DNA of 64,000 nucleotides from Comamonas granuli NBRC 101663. GTDB lineage: Bacteria > Pseudomonadota > Gammaproteobacteria > Burkholderiales > Burkholderiaceae_C. The DNA lies in the NCBI RefSeq assembly GCF_000739995.1, contig NZ_BBJX01000005.1, positions 372,001-436,000 on the forward strand. The letters run 5' to 3'. Every line of letters starts with the position of its first letter. Positions within the stretch are counted from its first letter, which is position 1. The position numbers and the translations under genes are program-made. The notes beneath the pieces are model-generated. The model was not told the DNA's origin and made no database searches. It saw nothing but the letters and a program-made list of their open reading frames with translations. Below, in pieces: positions 1 to 7,993 of this stretch.

Positions 1-441
1 CGTCACGCCCAAGAGGCCCAGGCCCACCACCAGCATGCCGGTGATGGCGCCGCCGCGGAAGGCCACGTCCAGCGCCGGGCCGATGCCTTGCGTGGCGGCC
101 TGCGCGGTGCGCACGTTGGCGCGCACCGAGACGTTCATGCCGATGAAGCCGCAGGCGCCCGAGAGCACGGCGCCAATGACGAAGCCGATGGCGGTCTTGG
201 CGTCCAGGAACAGGCCGATGAGCACGGCCAGCACCATGCCCACGATGGCAATGGTCTTGTACTGCCGCGCCAGGTAGGCGGCAGCCCCCGCCTGGATGGC
301 GGCGGCGATTTCCTGCATGCGGGCGTTGCCCGCGTCCTTCGAGAGAATCCAGCCGCGGGCCCAGAAGCCGTAGACCACGGCGATCAGACCGCAGGCCAGG
401 GCCAGGTAGAGGGGGGATGTCAGCGCTGTGTTTCCAGCCAT
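1..441 (-). CDS. hppA: Membrane-bound proton-translocating pyrophosphatase, N-terminal part
   Basis: Reverse-strand reading gives 147 codons from an ATG at 441 to the window edge with no stop, so only the first part of a roughly 700-residue protein is present. It begins [19 protein letters not shown], a first membrane helix, then an [22 protein letters not shown] stretch typical of the cytoplasmic start of H+-pyrophosphatases, then two more hydrophobic helices ending [15 protein letters not shown]. The family couples PPi hydrolysis to proton (or sodium) pumping across the inner membrane. It is divergent from the soluble pyrophosphatase gene with 229 bases between them. Family assignment is firm; ion specificity cannot be judged because the diagnostic residues lie outside the window. 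Confidence 0.9.
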   Translation of the reverse strand, partial: MAGNTALTSPLYLALACGLIAVVYGFWARGWILSKDAGNARMQEIAAAIQAGAAAYLARQYKTIAIVGMVLAVLIGLFLDAKTAIGFVIGAVLSGACGFIGMNVSVRANVRTAQAATQGIGPALDVAFRGGAITGMLVVGLGLLGVT

Positions 442-670
442 TCTTGTGTCTCCAGGGTGTTGATTCGCACTTCTGGGGACACAACGCACCGGAAATGTCC
501 CCGCTGCGTTGCTTCCTCGTGCCCCTGGGCAGTGCCGGGGGACGATTGGCCAACAGGGACAATTTACTCCGAAAAAATGGCCTGCAAGCCCCGAGAAAGG
601 GGGTGGGCCGTAAAATGAGGGTTTATCCCGAGTCCGTTGTCGGACAATTTTCAACAACTCCAGCCCACCC

Positions 671-1207
671 ATGTCTCTCAACAGCGTCACCCCCGGCAAG
701 AACCTTCCCGACACCTTCAACGTGGTCATCGAGATCCCCATGGACTCCGACCCCATCAAGTACGAGGTGGACAAGGAGTCCGGCGCGGTCTTCGTGGACC
801 GCTTCCTCACCGTGGCCATGTACTACCCCTGCAACTACGGCTACGTGCCCCGGACGCTCTCGGGTGACGGCGACCCCGTGGACGTGTTGGTGATCACCCC
901 CTACCCGCTGCTGCCGGGCGTGGTCGTGCCCTGCCGCCCGCTGGGCATCCTGAAGATGGAAGACGAGGCCGGCATCGACGGCAAGGTGCTCGCCGTACCC
1001 TCGACCAAGGTGCTCAAGATGTACGAGGGCTGGAAGTCCGTGCAGGACGTGAACCCCGCCCGCTTGAAGGCCATCAGCCACTTCTTCGAGCACTACAAGG
1101 ACCTGGAAGACGGCAAGTGGGTCAAGGTGCTGGGCTGGGACGGCGTGGACGCCGCCCGCCAGGAAATCATGGACGGCGTGGAAAATTTCCGCAAGTCCGC
1201 ACCCTGA
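671..1207 (+). CDS. ppa: Soluble inorganic pyrophosphatase
   Basis: 178 residues, the usual length of the bacterial family I enzyme. It hydrolyses pyrophosphate to two phosphates in the cytoplasm and pulls biosynthetic reactions forward. The family signature DGDPVDV lies at residues 66-72 and supplies metal-binding aspartates; NYGYVP at 55-60 and the late [11 protein letters not shown] segment are also typical. A TAAAAT hexamer at 611-616 may be its -10 element, but no convincing -35 is seen. It is transcribed away from the membrane pyrophosphatase gene. The stop is followed by a dispersed repeat copy and a bidirectional hairpin shared with the convergent hydrolase gene. Confidence 0.96.
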   Translation: MSLNSVTPGKNLPDTFNVVIEIPMDSDPIKYEVDKESGAVFVDRFLTVAMYYPCNYGYVPRTLSGDGDPVDVLVITPYPLLPGVVVPCRPLGILKMEDEAGIDGKVLAVPSTKVLKMYEGWKSVQDVNPARLKAISHFFEHYKDLEDGKWVKVLGWDGVDAARQEIMDGVENFRKSAP

Positions 1208-1210
1208 GTC

Positions 1211-1260
1211 TTTTGGGCCTCCAGGGCCCATCCAGCAAGCGCTGGAAGCTATTAAAAAAA
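1211..1260 (+). repeat. Dispersed repeat, copy 1
   Basis: Directly after the ppa stop. It reads GGCCTCCAGGGCCCATCC then AGCAAGCGCTGGAAGCTATT, matching the right half of the other copies closely and the left half loosely. It runs straight into the terminator hairpin. Confidence 0.7.
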
Positions 1261-1292
1261 GAGCATGCCGGCCCCGGGCCAGCATGCTCTTT
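1258..1292. terminator. Bidirectional terminator between ppa and hydrolase gene
   Basis: Perfect arms AAAGAGCATGC (1258-1268) and GCATGCTCTTT (1282-1292) enclose a GC-rich loop. An A run lies on the left and T-rich sequence on the right, so it can act for both converging genes. Confidence 0.8.
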
Positions 1293-1303
1293 GCGTTTGG
1301 GCG

Positions 1304-2122
1304 TCAGCCGCGCTGCGGGTCGGGGAACAGCAGCCTGCCGCCCGGGATGCGCGGGCGCTGGAAGGGCTTCCAGGTGCCTCCCATGCCCGCGGGCTGGCTC
1401 AGCCGGTCGGCCACCACCCACCAGGCGCTGGGGTTCAGGCCCAGGCCGAAGTGGCTGGCCACGACCTCGATGTTCTCGGTGTGCGGGTTGTGCGGCGCGG
1501 GCGCCTGGATGCTGCCGCGCCAGGCCACCACGCCGTCGCTGCGCGAGTAGATGCTCGTGGTGGGTACCGGCGGCGCCACGGGCAGGTCGTGCTGCTCGTG
1601 CTCGCGGCCGGGGTCGCGGCCGCTGGCGAACTGGTAGATGCGCCAGGCGTTGGTCGAGGTGTGCGGGCCGGCAAACGGCGTGCCCAGCGTGATTACGCAG
1701 CGCACGCGGTCGGGCATCTCCTTGGCCAGCTCGCGTGCGTACACGCCGCCCAGGCTCCAGCCCACCAGACTCACGCGCGCGCCGCTGCGCTGGCAGGTTT
1801 CCTCCAGCATGCGCCGGGCCGTCTCCAGCACGCCGGGGCGCGGGCCCAGGTTCAGGCCCTGGCCCCAGCCGAAGGTCTGGTAGTTGCGCGATTCCAGGTA
1901 GTGGCGCAGCGGCAGCGTGGTGGGGTCGCCCGCCGTGAGGCCGGGAAACACGATGATGGAATGCCCGTCGCCCAGCGGCGCGTTCTGCAGCAGGGGCCAG
2001 GCGGGCAGCACGGCGCCGAATTCCCAGGGCGCGCGAAATTCCATGGCCAGCAGGTGCAGGCCCGGAGGGGGCAGAAGGTCGGGGACGGCGGCGGCGGTGG
2101 GTCGTCGGGCAAACAGCGGCAT
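1304..2122 (-). CDS. Alpha/beta hydrolase, lipase-like
   Basis: 272 residues. An alpha/beta-hydrolase fold is indicated by the strand-loop HSIIVFPGLTAGD near residues 54-66 (oxyanion-hole region) and by the nucleophile elbow GWSLGG at 121-126, with Ser123 as the likely catalytic serine. A later SRSDGVV (acid) and ASHFGLG (histidine) fit the rest of a triad. No signal peptide is obvious, so it is probably cytoplasmic. Substrate unknown. The start at 2122 gives a sensible N-terminus; an upstream in-frame extension is possible. It is divergent from the chemoreceptor gene, with a palindrome between them. Confidence 0.8.
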   Translation of the reverse strand: MPLFARRPTAAAVPDLLPPPGLHLLAMEFRAPWEFGAVLPAWPLLQNAPLGDGHSIIVFPGLTAGDPTTLPLRHYLESRNYQTFGWGQGLNLGPRPGVLETARRMLEETCQRSGARVSLVGWSLGGVYARELAKEMPDRVRCVITLGTPFAGPHTSTNAWRIYQFASGRDPGREHEQHDLPVAPPVPTTSIYSRSDGVVAWRGSIQAPAPHNPHTENIEVVASHFGLGLNPSAWWVVADRLSQPAGMGGTWKPFQRPRIPGGRLLFPDPQRG

Positions 2123-2163
2123 CAGGGTTCACGGAGCCCCTTGCCGAGCCCGTAGAGCGAAAC

Positions 2164-2184
2164 ACTGTGACATTTTTTCACAGT
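2164..2184. promoter_or_regulatory. Palindrome between hydrolase and chemoreceptor genes
   Basis: Arms ACTGTGA (2164-2170) and TCACAGT (2178-2184) are exact inverted repeats with a 7-base, T-rich spacer. This resembles a Crp/Fnr-family half-site pair (TGTGA...TCACA), but the spacing is one base longer than the classical Crp site. It is 42 bases upstream of the hydrolase start on the minus strand. It could be an operator for either divergent gene. Confidence 0.45.
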
Positions 2185-2352
2185 TTGCGCGCCCTCCATT
2201 GGGCTGGGCTCTCCAATGTGCCGCCGCAGGCCCGGGTCTCGCCAGGGCCGTGAAAAAGGAGTATGTTGCCCGTAACGGATTGTTTGCGGGTGCCGCAAGC
2301 CCCTGGGCAGGGGGCCGGAGTGCGGCGTGTGCCGCAGGCACGGGAGACAGTC

Positions 2353-3933
2353 ATGAACCTGCTCTACAGACTCAGCGTTGCGCGGCGGCTGGTGGTCATG
2401 GTGGCTTGCGCGGTGGCGGCCATGGGTGTGCTGGCGCTGACCCTGATGTACTCCGAGCGCAGCATGCTGCTGCGCGAGCGCCAGGACAGCGTGCGCCAGG
2501 CGGTCGAGGCGGCCCACGGCATTCTGGTGCACTTCCATGCCCTGGCGGCCCAGGGCCAGATGCCCCAGGAGGAAGCCCAGCGGCGTGCCAAGGAGGCGGT
2601 GCGCGGCCTGCGCTACAGCGGGGACGAGTATTTCTGGATCAATGACATGCAGCCCAAGGTGGTCATGCATCCCATTCGTCCGGAAATGGAGGGGCAGGAC
2701 CAGAGCCAGCGCAAGGACCCGAACGGCAAGTTCCTCTACGTCGAGTTCGTCCAGGTCGTGCAGAAGGACGGCGCCGGCTTCGTGGACTACCTGTGGCCCA
2801 AGCCGGGCAGCGAGGTGCCGGTGGACAAGGCCTCCTACGTCAAGGGCTTTGCGCCCTGGGACTGGATCATCGGCTCGGGCGTGTACGTCGATACGGTGCA
2901 GGCCACCTTCCGCCAGCGCCTGGCACAGGCTGCGGCCCTGGCTGCGGTGCTGGCGCTGCTGCTGGTGGCCGCGGCATGGCTGATCGCGCGCAGCATCCTG
3001 CACCAGCTCGGCGGCGAGCCGGCCCAGCTCAACCGCATCACGCACCAGATCGCCCAGGGCGACCTGATGGTGGACATTCCCGCCCGCGCCATCGAGGACA
3101 GCGTGCTGCACGGCATCGCGTCCATGCGCGACCAGCTCGCCAGCGTGGTGCTGCGCGTGCGCGACGGCTCGGAGCACGTGGCCACGGCCAGCGCCGAAAT
3201 CGCGCAGGGCAACCACGACCTGTCGGCGCGCACCGAGCAGCAGGCCAGCGCCCCGGAGGAAACGGCCGCTTCCATGGAGCAGCTGGGCTCCACCGTGCGC
3301 CAGAACGCCGACAACGCACGCCAGGCCAACCAGCTCGCGGTCCAGGCCTCGGCCGTGGCCGGGCAGGGCGGGGAGGTGATGGGCCAGGTGGTCGAGACCA
3401 TGAAGGGCATCAGCGCCGCCAGCGGCAGGATTGCCGACATCATCGGCGTGATCGACGGTATCGCCTTCCAGACCAACATCCTGGCGCTCAATGCGGCCGT
3501 GGAAGCGGCGCGCGCGGGCGAGCAGGGGCGCGGCTTTGCCGTCGTGGCCAGCGAGGTGCGCAGCCTCGCGCAGCGCAGCGCCGAGGCGGCCAAGGAGATC
3601 AAGGGCCTGATCACCGCCAGCGCCGAGCGCGTGGAGCAGGGCAACGCCCTGGTGGAAAAGGCCGGCAGCACCATGGACGAGGTGGTCCAGGCCATACGCC
3701 GCGTGACGGACATCATGGGCGAGATCAGCGCCGCCAGCAGCGAGCAGAGCACGGGCGTGGGGCAGGTGGGCGAGGCCATCACGCAGATGGACCAGGCCAC
3801 GCAGCAAAACGCCGCGCTGGTCGAGCAGATGGCGGCGGCGGCCAGCAGCCTGCACAGCCAGGCGCACGAGCTGGTGCAGGCCGTGGCCGTCTTCCGCCTG
3901 GCCCAGGGTGGTCAGGGGCTGGCGCGCAGATAA
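2353..3933 (+). CDS. Methyl-accepting chemotaxis protein with single Cache sensor
   Basis: 526 residues from the ATG at 2353. Layout: one membrane helix near 13-33; a periplasmic single-Cache-type domain (about 40-185, with [15 protein letters not shown] and the [13 protein letters not shown] ending); a second helix about 190-212; a HAMP linker; then the methyl-accepting signalling domain with the conserved hairpin tip [20 protein letters not shown]. It should signal through CheA/CheW. No C-terminal CheR-tethering pentapeptide is seen (it ends GGQGLARR). An in-frame extension to 2263 exists, but the 2353 start gives the normal short cytoplasmic N-terminus. Ligand unknown. Confidence 0.93.
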   Translation: MNLLYRLSVARRLVVMVACAVAAMGVLALTLMYSERSMLLRERQDSVRQAVEAAHGILVHFHALAAQGQMPQEEAQRRAKEAVRGLRYSGDEYFWINDMQPKVVMHPIRPEMEGQDQSQRKDPNGKFLYVEFVQVVQKDGAGFVDYLWPKPGSEVPVDKASYVKGFAPWDWIIGSGVYVDTVQATFRQRLAQAAALAAVLALLLVAAAWLIARSILHQLGGEPAQLNRITHQIAQGDLMVDIPARAIEDSVLHGIASMRDQLASVVLRVRDGSEHVATASAEIAQGNHDLSARTEQQASAPEETAASMEQLGSTVRQNADNARQANQLAVQASAVAGQGGEVMGQVVETMKGISAASGRIADIIGVIDGIAFQTNILALNAAVEAARAGEQGRGFAVVASEVRSLAQRSAEAAKEIKGLITASAERVEQGNALVEKAGSTMDEVVQAIRRVTDIMGEISAASSEQSTGVGQVGEAITQMDQATQQNAALVEQMAAAASSLHSQAHELVQAVAVFRLAQGGQGLARR

Positions 3934-3954
3934 GATTCATGTAAAATGAACATT
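3932..3954. promoter_or_regulatory. NsrR-like operator upstream of nnrS
   Basis: A 23-base imperfect palindrome starting AAGATTCATG and ending AATGAACATT lies 38 bases before the nnrS start. Against the NsrR consensus as I remember it (two AAGATGCAT-type halves, 23 bp) I count 18 matching positions. The inner arms TTCAT/ATGAA are a perfect dyad. It overlaps the last codons of the chemoreceptor gene. Confidence 0.5.
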
Positions 3955-3992
3955 ATTCTTTCGGGCCATGCAGGAGTGCATGGCAAGCAGCC

Positions 3993-5204
3993 ATGACCCA
4001 GCCACTGCCTCCGCTCATGACCATCTCCGACAAAGCCCAAGCCCCTGCGGCCCTGCAGGGCTGGCCCGTGCTGCGGCTGGGGTTCCGGCCGTTCTACCTG
4101 GTCACTGCGCTGCTGGCCTGCGTGTCGGTGCCCTTGTGGGTGGGCGCCTTCCTGGGGTATTGGCAGCTCAGGCTGGAGGTCGCGCCCCTGCTGTGGCATG
4201 CCCACGAAATGCTGTTCGGCTTTGCCGCCGGGGTCATCGTCGGCTTTCTGCTCACCGCCGTGAAGGCCTGGACGGGCCTGCCCACGCCGCGCGGCCCGCT
4301 GCTGGGCACGCTGGTGCTGGTCTGGCTGGCCGCGCGGGTGGCGGCCTTCGTGGCGCCGTACCCGGTGTACGCCGCGCTCGACGTCGCCCTGCTGCCGGCC
4401 GTGGCGCTGATTCTGCTGCGCGTGCTCGTGCAGGCGGGCAACAAGCGCAACATTCCGCTGATCTCGTTGCTGCTGCTCATGGCCGCGGCCAATCTGGTCT
4501 TCCACCTGTCCGCCATGGGCGCCATCCCGGTGCCGGCGGTGGACGCGCTCTACGCCGAGCTCTCGCTCATCATCATGGTGGTGAGCGTGATGGCCGGGCG
4601 CGTGGTGCCCATGTTCACCAAGAACGTCACGCCCGGCCTGGTGATCAACATGCCGCGCAAGTTCGAGCTCGCGCTGCTCGCCGTCACCGCGCTGGCGCTG
4701 GCGCTGTGGGTGCTGGCGCCGGCGGGCGCGGCCCTGGCCGCCCTGAGCCTGCTGGCCGCCGTGCTGCACGCCGTGCGCCTGTGGATGTGGCGCCCGCAGG
4801 TCACGCTGGGGCGCCCCATCCTGTGGGTGCTGCACGCCTCCTATGCCTGGATGCCCATCGGCTTTGCGCTGCTGGCGGCGGCGCAGCTCGGCTGGGTGGC
4901 GTACTCGCTGGCGGTGCACGCGTTTGCCGTGGGCGTCATCGGCGGGCTGATCATCGGCATGCTCACGCGCACCGCGCGCGGCCACACCGGGCGGCCGCTG
5001 CAGGCCTCGCGCGGCGAGGTCGTGGCCTACGCCCTGGTGCTGCTGGCCGCCGTGCTGCGCGTGCTCGTGCCGGCGCTGGCGCCGCAGTGGTACGCCTACG
5101 CGCTCGACGCCGCGGGCGGCCTGTGGGCCCTGGCCTTTGCGATCTACCTGGTCATCTATACGCCCTGGCTCATGCGCACGCGCCTGGACGGCAAGGACGG
5201 CTGA
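3993..5204 (+). CDS. nnrS: NnrS family membrane protein
   Basis: 403 residues, almost entirely hydrophobic, with about twelve predicted membrane helices, as expected for NnrS, a haem- and copper-containing inner-membrane protein linked to nitric oxide tolerance in denitrifiers. Typical features seen are LRLGFRPFYL near residue 27, LLWHAHEMLFGFAAGVIVGFLLTA (paired His) near 66-89, and MLTRTARGHTGRPL near 320. An ATG at 4018 is an alternative start. It is followed after 88 bases by the DUF2249 gene, probably in one transcript. The NsrR-like site just upstream fits control by nitric oxide; that regulation is inferred. Confidence 0.93.
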   Translation: MTQPLPPLMTISDKAQAPAALQGWPVLRLGFRPFYLVTALLACVSVPLWVGAFLGYWQLRLEVAPLLWHAHEMLFGFAAGVIVGFLLTAVKAWTGLPTPRGPLLGTLVLVWLAARVAAFVAPYPVYAALDVALLPAVALILLRVLVQAGNKRNIPLISLLLLMAAANLVFHLSAMGAIPVPAVDALYAELSLIIMVVSVMAGRVVPMFTKNVTPGLVINMPRKFELALLAVTALALALWVLAPAGAALAALSLLAAVLHAVRLWMWRPQVTLGRPILWVLHASYAWMPIGFALLAAAQLGWVAYSLAVHAFAVGVIGGLIIGMLTRTARGHTGRPLQASRGEVVAYALVLLAAVLRVLVPALAPQWYAYALDAAGGLWALAFAIYLVIYTPWLMRTRLDGKDG

Positions 5205-5292
5205 ACCGGGCCGCCGCGTTTTCTCCCATCGCGGGCGCCGCAGGCGGCCCCGTCATTTTTCTCCCTGCTTCTTCATTCAGAAAGGTTGACCC

Positions 5293-5583
5293 ATGAGCAC
5301 TTCCGCCGTGACCGAAATCGACGTGCGCACCATCGAGCCGCGCGAGCGCCACGCCCAGATTTTTGGCCGCTTCGACGCCCTGCACGCCGGCGAGGCCCTG
5401 CAGATCGTCAATGACCACGACCCCGTGCCGCTGCGCTACCAGCTCGAGTCGCGCGCGGCGGGCCAGTTCCAGTGGGCCTACCTGCAGTCGGGCCCCGATC
5501 TGTGGCGCGTGCTCATCAGCAAGCTCGAATCCAAGGCCGAAGCCGAGGACTCCTGCTGCTCCGGCGGCGCCTGCTGCGGCTGA
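5293..5583 (+). CDS. DUF2249 domain protein with C-terminal cysteine cluster
   Basis: 96 residues. The DUF2249 signature is visible as the strand VRTIEPRERHAQIFGRFDAL, then GEALQIVNDHDPVPLRYQLES and FQWAYLQSGPDLWRVLI. DUF2249 domains occur near denitrification, nitric-oxide-response and hemerythrin/RIC genes; their biochemical role is unsettled. The tail EDSCCSGGACCG carries four cysteines in two CC pairs and could bind metal (inference). It lies directly downstream of nnrS and is closed by a strong terminator, so the two form a short operon. Confidence 0.85.
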   Translation: MSTSAVTEIDVRTIEPRERHAQIFGRFDALHAGEALQIVNDHDPVPLRYQLESRAAGQFQWAYLQSGPDLWRVLISKLESKAEAEDSCCSGGACCG

Positions 5584-5601
5584 AGCGGCGCAGCGCGCGA
5601 C

Positions 5602-5638
5602 CACCAAAAAGGGCAGGTACCACCTGCCCTTTTTGGTG
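5602..5638. terminator. Strong bidirectional terminator after nnrS-DUF2249
   Basis: A perfect 17-base inverted repeat runs from 5602-5618 (starts CACCAAAAAGGGC) to 5622-5638 (ends CCCTTTTTGGTG) with a 3-base loop. A and T runs inside both arms suit termination of this operon and of the converging suf operon. Confidence 0.9.
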
Positions 5639-5667
5639 CCTGCGCGCACGCACCGCGCGCGCGGCCC

Positions 5668-6222
5668 CTACAGCCCCAGCGCCAGTTGCGCGGCCTCGCT
5701 CATCATGGAGCGGTCCCAGGGCGGGTTGAACACCATGTTCACCGTGATCTCGCCCACGCGCGGCAGGGCCAGCACCTTGTCGCAGACTTCGTTGGCAATG
5801 GCCTCGCCCATGCCGCAGCCGGGCGCGGTGAGCGTCATGTCGATGAGCACGCGCACCTTGTCGGTCTCGGCCAGGGGCTCGAAGTCCAGGCGGTAGATCA
5901 GGCCCAGGTCGGCGATGTTCACCGGGATCTCCGGGTCGTAGCAGGTGCGCAGCGTCTCCCAGATCAGCGGCTCCAGGTCGTCGAGGTGCAAGTCCTCGGG
6001 CACGGCAATGGCCTCGGGCGGTGTCTTGCCGATGGCGTCGGCGTCCTGCCCCTTCAGGCGCACGAGCTGGCCGTCCACCACCAGCGTGAAGGACGACCCC
6101 AGCGCCTGGGTGATCTGCGCGAGCTGGCCCGCCTCCAGCTCGATGGGCTGGCCGCTGGGCACGGTCTCGACGGTGACGGTGCGGCGCACCAGCACGTCCT
6201 CGCGGTGGCGGCGGTTCATCAT
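5668..6222 (-). CDS. sufT: Iron-sulfur assembly protein SufT
   Basis: 184 residues from the ATG at 6222. The second half is a MIP18/DUF59 domain: LEPLIWETLRTCYDPEIPVNIADLGLIY, then LTAPGCGMG with the conserved cysteine, then VNMVFNPPWD. The first ~80 residues form the extra N-terminal domain typical of SufT. SufT proteins help Fe-S cluster maturation under high demand; the exact step is not settled. Its start overlaps the sufU stop by four bases (ATGA), which shows translational coupling. It is the last gene of the suf operon. Confidence 0.93.
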   Translation of the reverse strand: MMNRRHREDVLVRRTVTVETVPSGQPIELEAGQLAQITQALGSSFTLVVDGQLVRLKGQDADAIGKTPPEAIAVPEDLHLDDLEPLIWETLRTCYDPEIPVNIADLGLIYRLDFEPLAETDKVRVLIDMTLTAPGCGMGEAIANEVCDKVLALPRVGEITVNMVFNPPWDRSMMSEAAQLALGL

Positions 6223-6680
6223 GGCTGGACCTCCTCGGTGGTGGCGTCGGCCGGCTGCTCGGCGATGGCGTGCATGAGCGCGTGCCAGCCCAGCAGCGCG
6301 CATTTGATGCGGCTGGGGTACTGGCGCACGCCCGCCAGGCTCACGAGCTTGCCCAGGGGGGCGTTCTCGGGCTCCTCCTCGCCCGTGAGCACGGCGCGGA
6401 AATGCTGCTGCAGCGCCTGCGCCGCCGCCAGGTCGCGGCCCTTGACGGCCTCGGTCATCAGCGAGGTCGAGGCCATGCAGATGGCGCAGCCCTGGCCGGT
6501 GAAGCGGATGTCCTCGATCTGCCCGCCCTGCAACTGCAGCTCCACGGCGACGCGGTCGCCGCAGGACGGGTTGGTGCCCTGGGCCTGGTGCGTGGGCGCG
6601 GCCAGGTGGCCGAAGTTGCGCGGCGCGCGCTTGTGTTCCAGCACGACTTGCTGGTAGAGATCGTTTTCGGCGCTGGTCAT
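6219..6680 (-). CDS. sufU: SufU-type Fe-S scaffold/sulfur-transfer protein
   Basis: 153 residues from the ATG at 6680. Three conserved cysteines are in place: Cys40 (NPSCGD), Cys65 (GQGCAICMAS) and Cys127 (SRIKCALLGW). About twenty extra residues between the second and third cysteines (EEEPENAPLGKLVSLAGVRQ) mark the SufU subgroup rather than IscU. In Gram-positive bacteria SufU is a zinc-dependent acceptor of sulfur from SufS. Its start overlaps the sufS stop by four bases. Together with sufBCDS and sufT this gives a Gram-positive-like gene set without sufA or sufE. Confidence 0.94.
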   Translation of the reverse strand: MTSAENDLYQQVVLEHKRAPRNFGHLAAPTHQAQGTNPSCGDRVAVELQLQGGQIEDIRFTGQGCAICMASTSLMTEAVKGRDLAAAQALQQHFRAVLTGEEEPENAPLGKLVSLAGVRQYPSRIKCALLGWHALMHAIAEQPADATTEEVQP

Positions 6681-7921
6681 TGCAGGACTTCCATGGCATG
6701 GGCGACGGCGGCGACGAGCCGCTGGACCTCGTCGGCCGTGTTGTAGAGCGCGAACGAGGCGCGCGTGGTCGGCCCCAGGTTCAGGTGGTCCAGCAGGGGC
6801 TGGGCGCAGTGGTGGCCGGTGCGCACGGCGATGCCGCGTTCGTCCAGCAGGGTGCCGATGTCGTGCGGGTGCGCGCCGTCCACGACGAAGGACACCAGCG
6901 CCGCCTGCGTGGCGTGCGGCGCGAGCACGCGCACCCCGGGCAGGCCCTGCAGGCCGTGCAGGGCCTGGGCGCGCAGCGCCTGCACATGGCGGGCGATGGC
7001 GGCTGCGCCCACCTCGGTGATGAACTGCGCCGCCGCGGCCAGGCCCACGGCGCCCGCCACATGGGGCGTGCCGCCTTCCAGGCGCGCGGGCAGGGGGGCG
7101 AAGCCGGCGTCCTGCCAGCCCACCCAGTCCACCATGTCGCCGCCCAGGCGCAGGGGGTACAGGCGCTCGAGCGCGCTGCGCCGGCCGGCCAGCACGCCCG
7201 TGCCCATGGGGCCGTACATCTTGTGGCCCGAGAAGGCCAGGAAGTCGCAGTCCAACTGCGCCAGCTGCGGCGCGCCGTGGCCCACGGCCTGGGCGGCGTC
7301 GAGCACGGTGAGTGCGCCCGCCTGGGCGGCCAGGCGGAGCAGGTCCTCGTAGGGCGGGCGCTCGCCCGTGGCGTTGGCGCCGGCCGTGAGGGCGAACACG
7401 CGCGTGCGCGGCGTCAGCAGGCCCGCGAGCGTCTGCGCATGCACCCGCCCCTGCGCATCGGGCAGCAGGATGCGCAGTTGCGCCCCGGTCATGCGCGCCG
7501 CCTGCTGCCAGGGAATGAGGTTGGCGTGGTGCTCCAGGCCGCTGACGATGATCTCGTCGCCCGCGCGCAGCCAGGCGCGGCCCGGCCCGCCCGCCCACAG
7601 GCCCTGGGCCACGAGGTTGAGCGCCTCGGTGGTGCCCGAGGTGAATACCAGTGCGTGCTCTGCGGTGGCGCCGATGAAGCGCCGCAGCGTGGCGCGCGCC
7701 CCCTCAAAGGCGTCGGTGGCGCGCTGGCTCAGGGTGTGCACGCCGCGGTGGATGTTGGCGCGGTCGCGGGTTTCGAAGTCCTGCATGGCCTGCAGCACGC
7801 GCAGCGGCATGTGCGTGGTGGCAGCGTTGTCCAGGTAGGCGAGGGGCTGGCCGTGGATGGCCTGCTGCAGCACCGGGAACTGGCTGCGCAGCGTGGCGGG
7901 GAGAAGAGGTGTTTCGCTCAT
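6677..7921 (-). CDS. sufS: Cysteine desulfurase SufS
   Basis: 414 residues from the ATG at 7921. This PLP enzyme removes sulfur from cysteine as an enzyme-bound persulfide for cluster assembly. Lys234 in FSGHKMYGP is the PLP lysine, and Cys372 in RTGHHCAQP is the persulfide cysteine in a group II (SufS-like) setting. LDNAATTHMP near residue 30 is also typical. The reading frame stays open upstream to an ATG at 7984, adding 21 residues, but those codons lie inside a dispersed repeat copy; the family N-terminus fits the 7921 start. A 72-base gap separates it from sufD. Confidence 0.95.
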   Translation of the reverse strand: MSETPLLPATLRSQFPVLQQAIHGQPLAYLDNAATTHMPLRVLQAMQDFETRDRANIHRGVHTLSQRATDAFEGARATLRRFIGATAEHALVFTSGTTEALNLVAQGLWAGGPGRAWLRAGDEIIVSGLEHHANLIPWQQAARMTGAQLRILLPDAQGRVHAQTLAGLLTPRTRVFALTAGANATGERPPYEDLLRLAAQAGALTVLDAAQAVGHGAPQLAQLDCDFLAFSGHKMYGPMGTGVLAGRRSALERLYPLRLGGDMVDWVGWQDAGFAPLPARLEGGTPHVAGAVGLAAAAQFITEVGAAAIARHVQALRAQALHGLQGLPGVRVLAPHATQAALVSFVVDGAHPHDIGTLLDERGIAVRTGHHCAQPLLDHLNLGPTTRASFALYNTADEVQRLVAAVAHAMEVLQ

Positions 7922-7974
7922 TTTCTGGTAGCTGCTTGCGCTTGTCTGGTAAGGCTTGGAGCCCGATTTGATGC
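7922..7974 (-). repeat. Dispersed repeat, copy 2
   Basis: Fills most of the sufD-sufS gap. On the plus strand it reads GGTAGCTGCTTGCGCTTGTC, then AAGGCTTGGAGCCCGATTTG. It lies in inverse orientation to copy 1 and is in frame with sufS. Confidence 0.7.
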
Positions 7975-7993
7975 TTAAACGCATACGGGCGTC

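Noticed and set aside
2122..3867. A 581-codon minus-strand frame opposite the chemoreceptor gene.
   Set aside because: It is the GC-rich antisense shadow of the chemoreceptor gene, rich in His, Arg, Ala and Gly with no family features.
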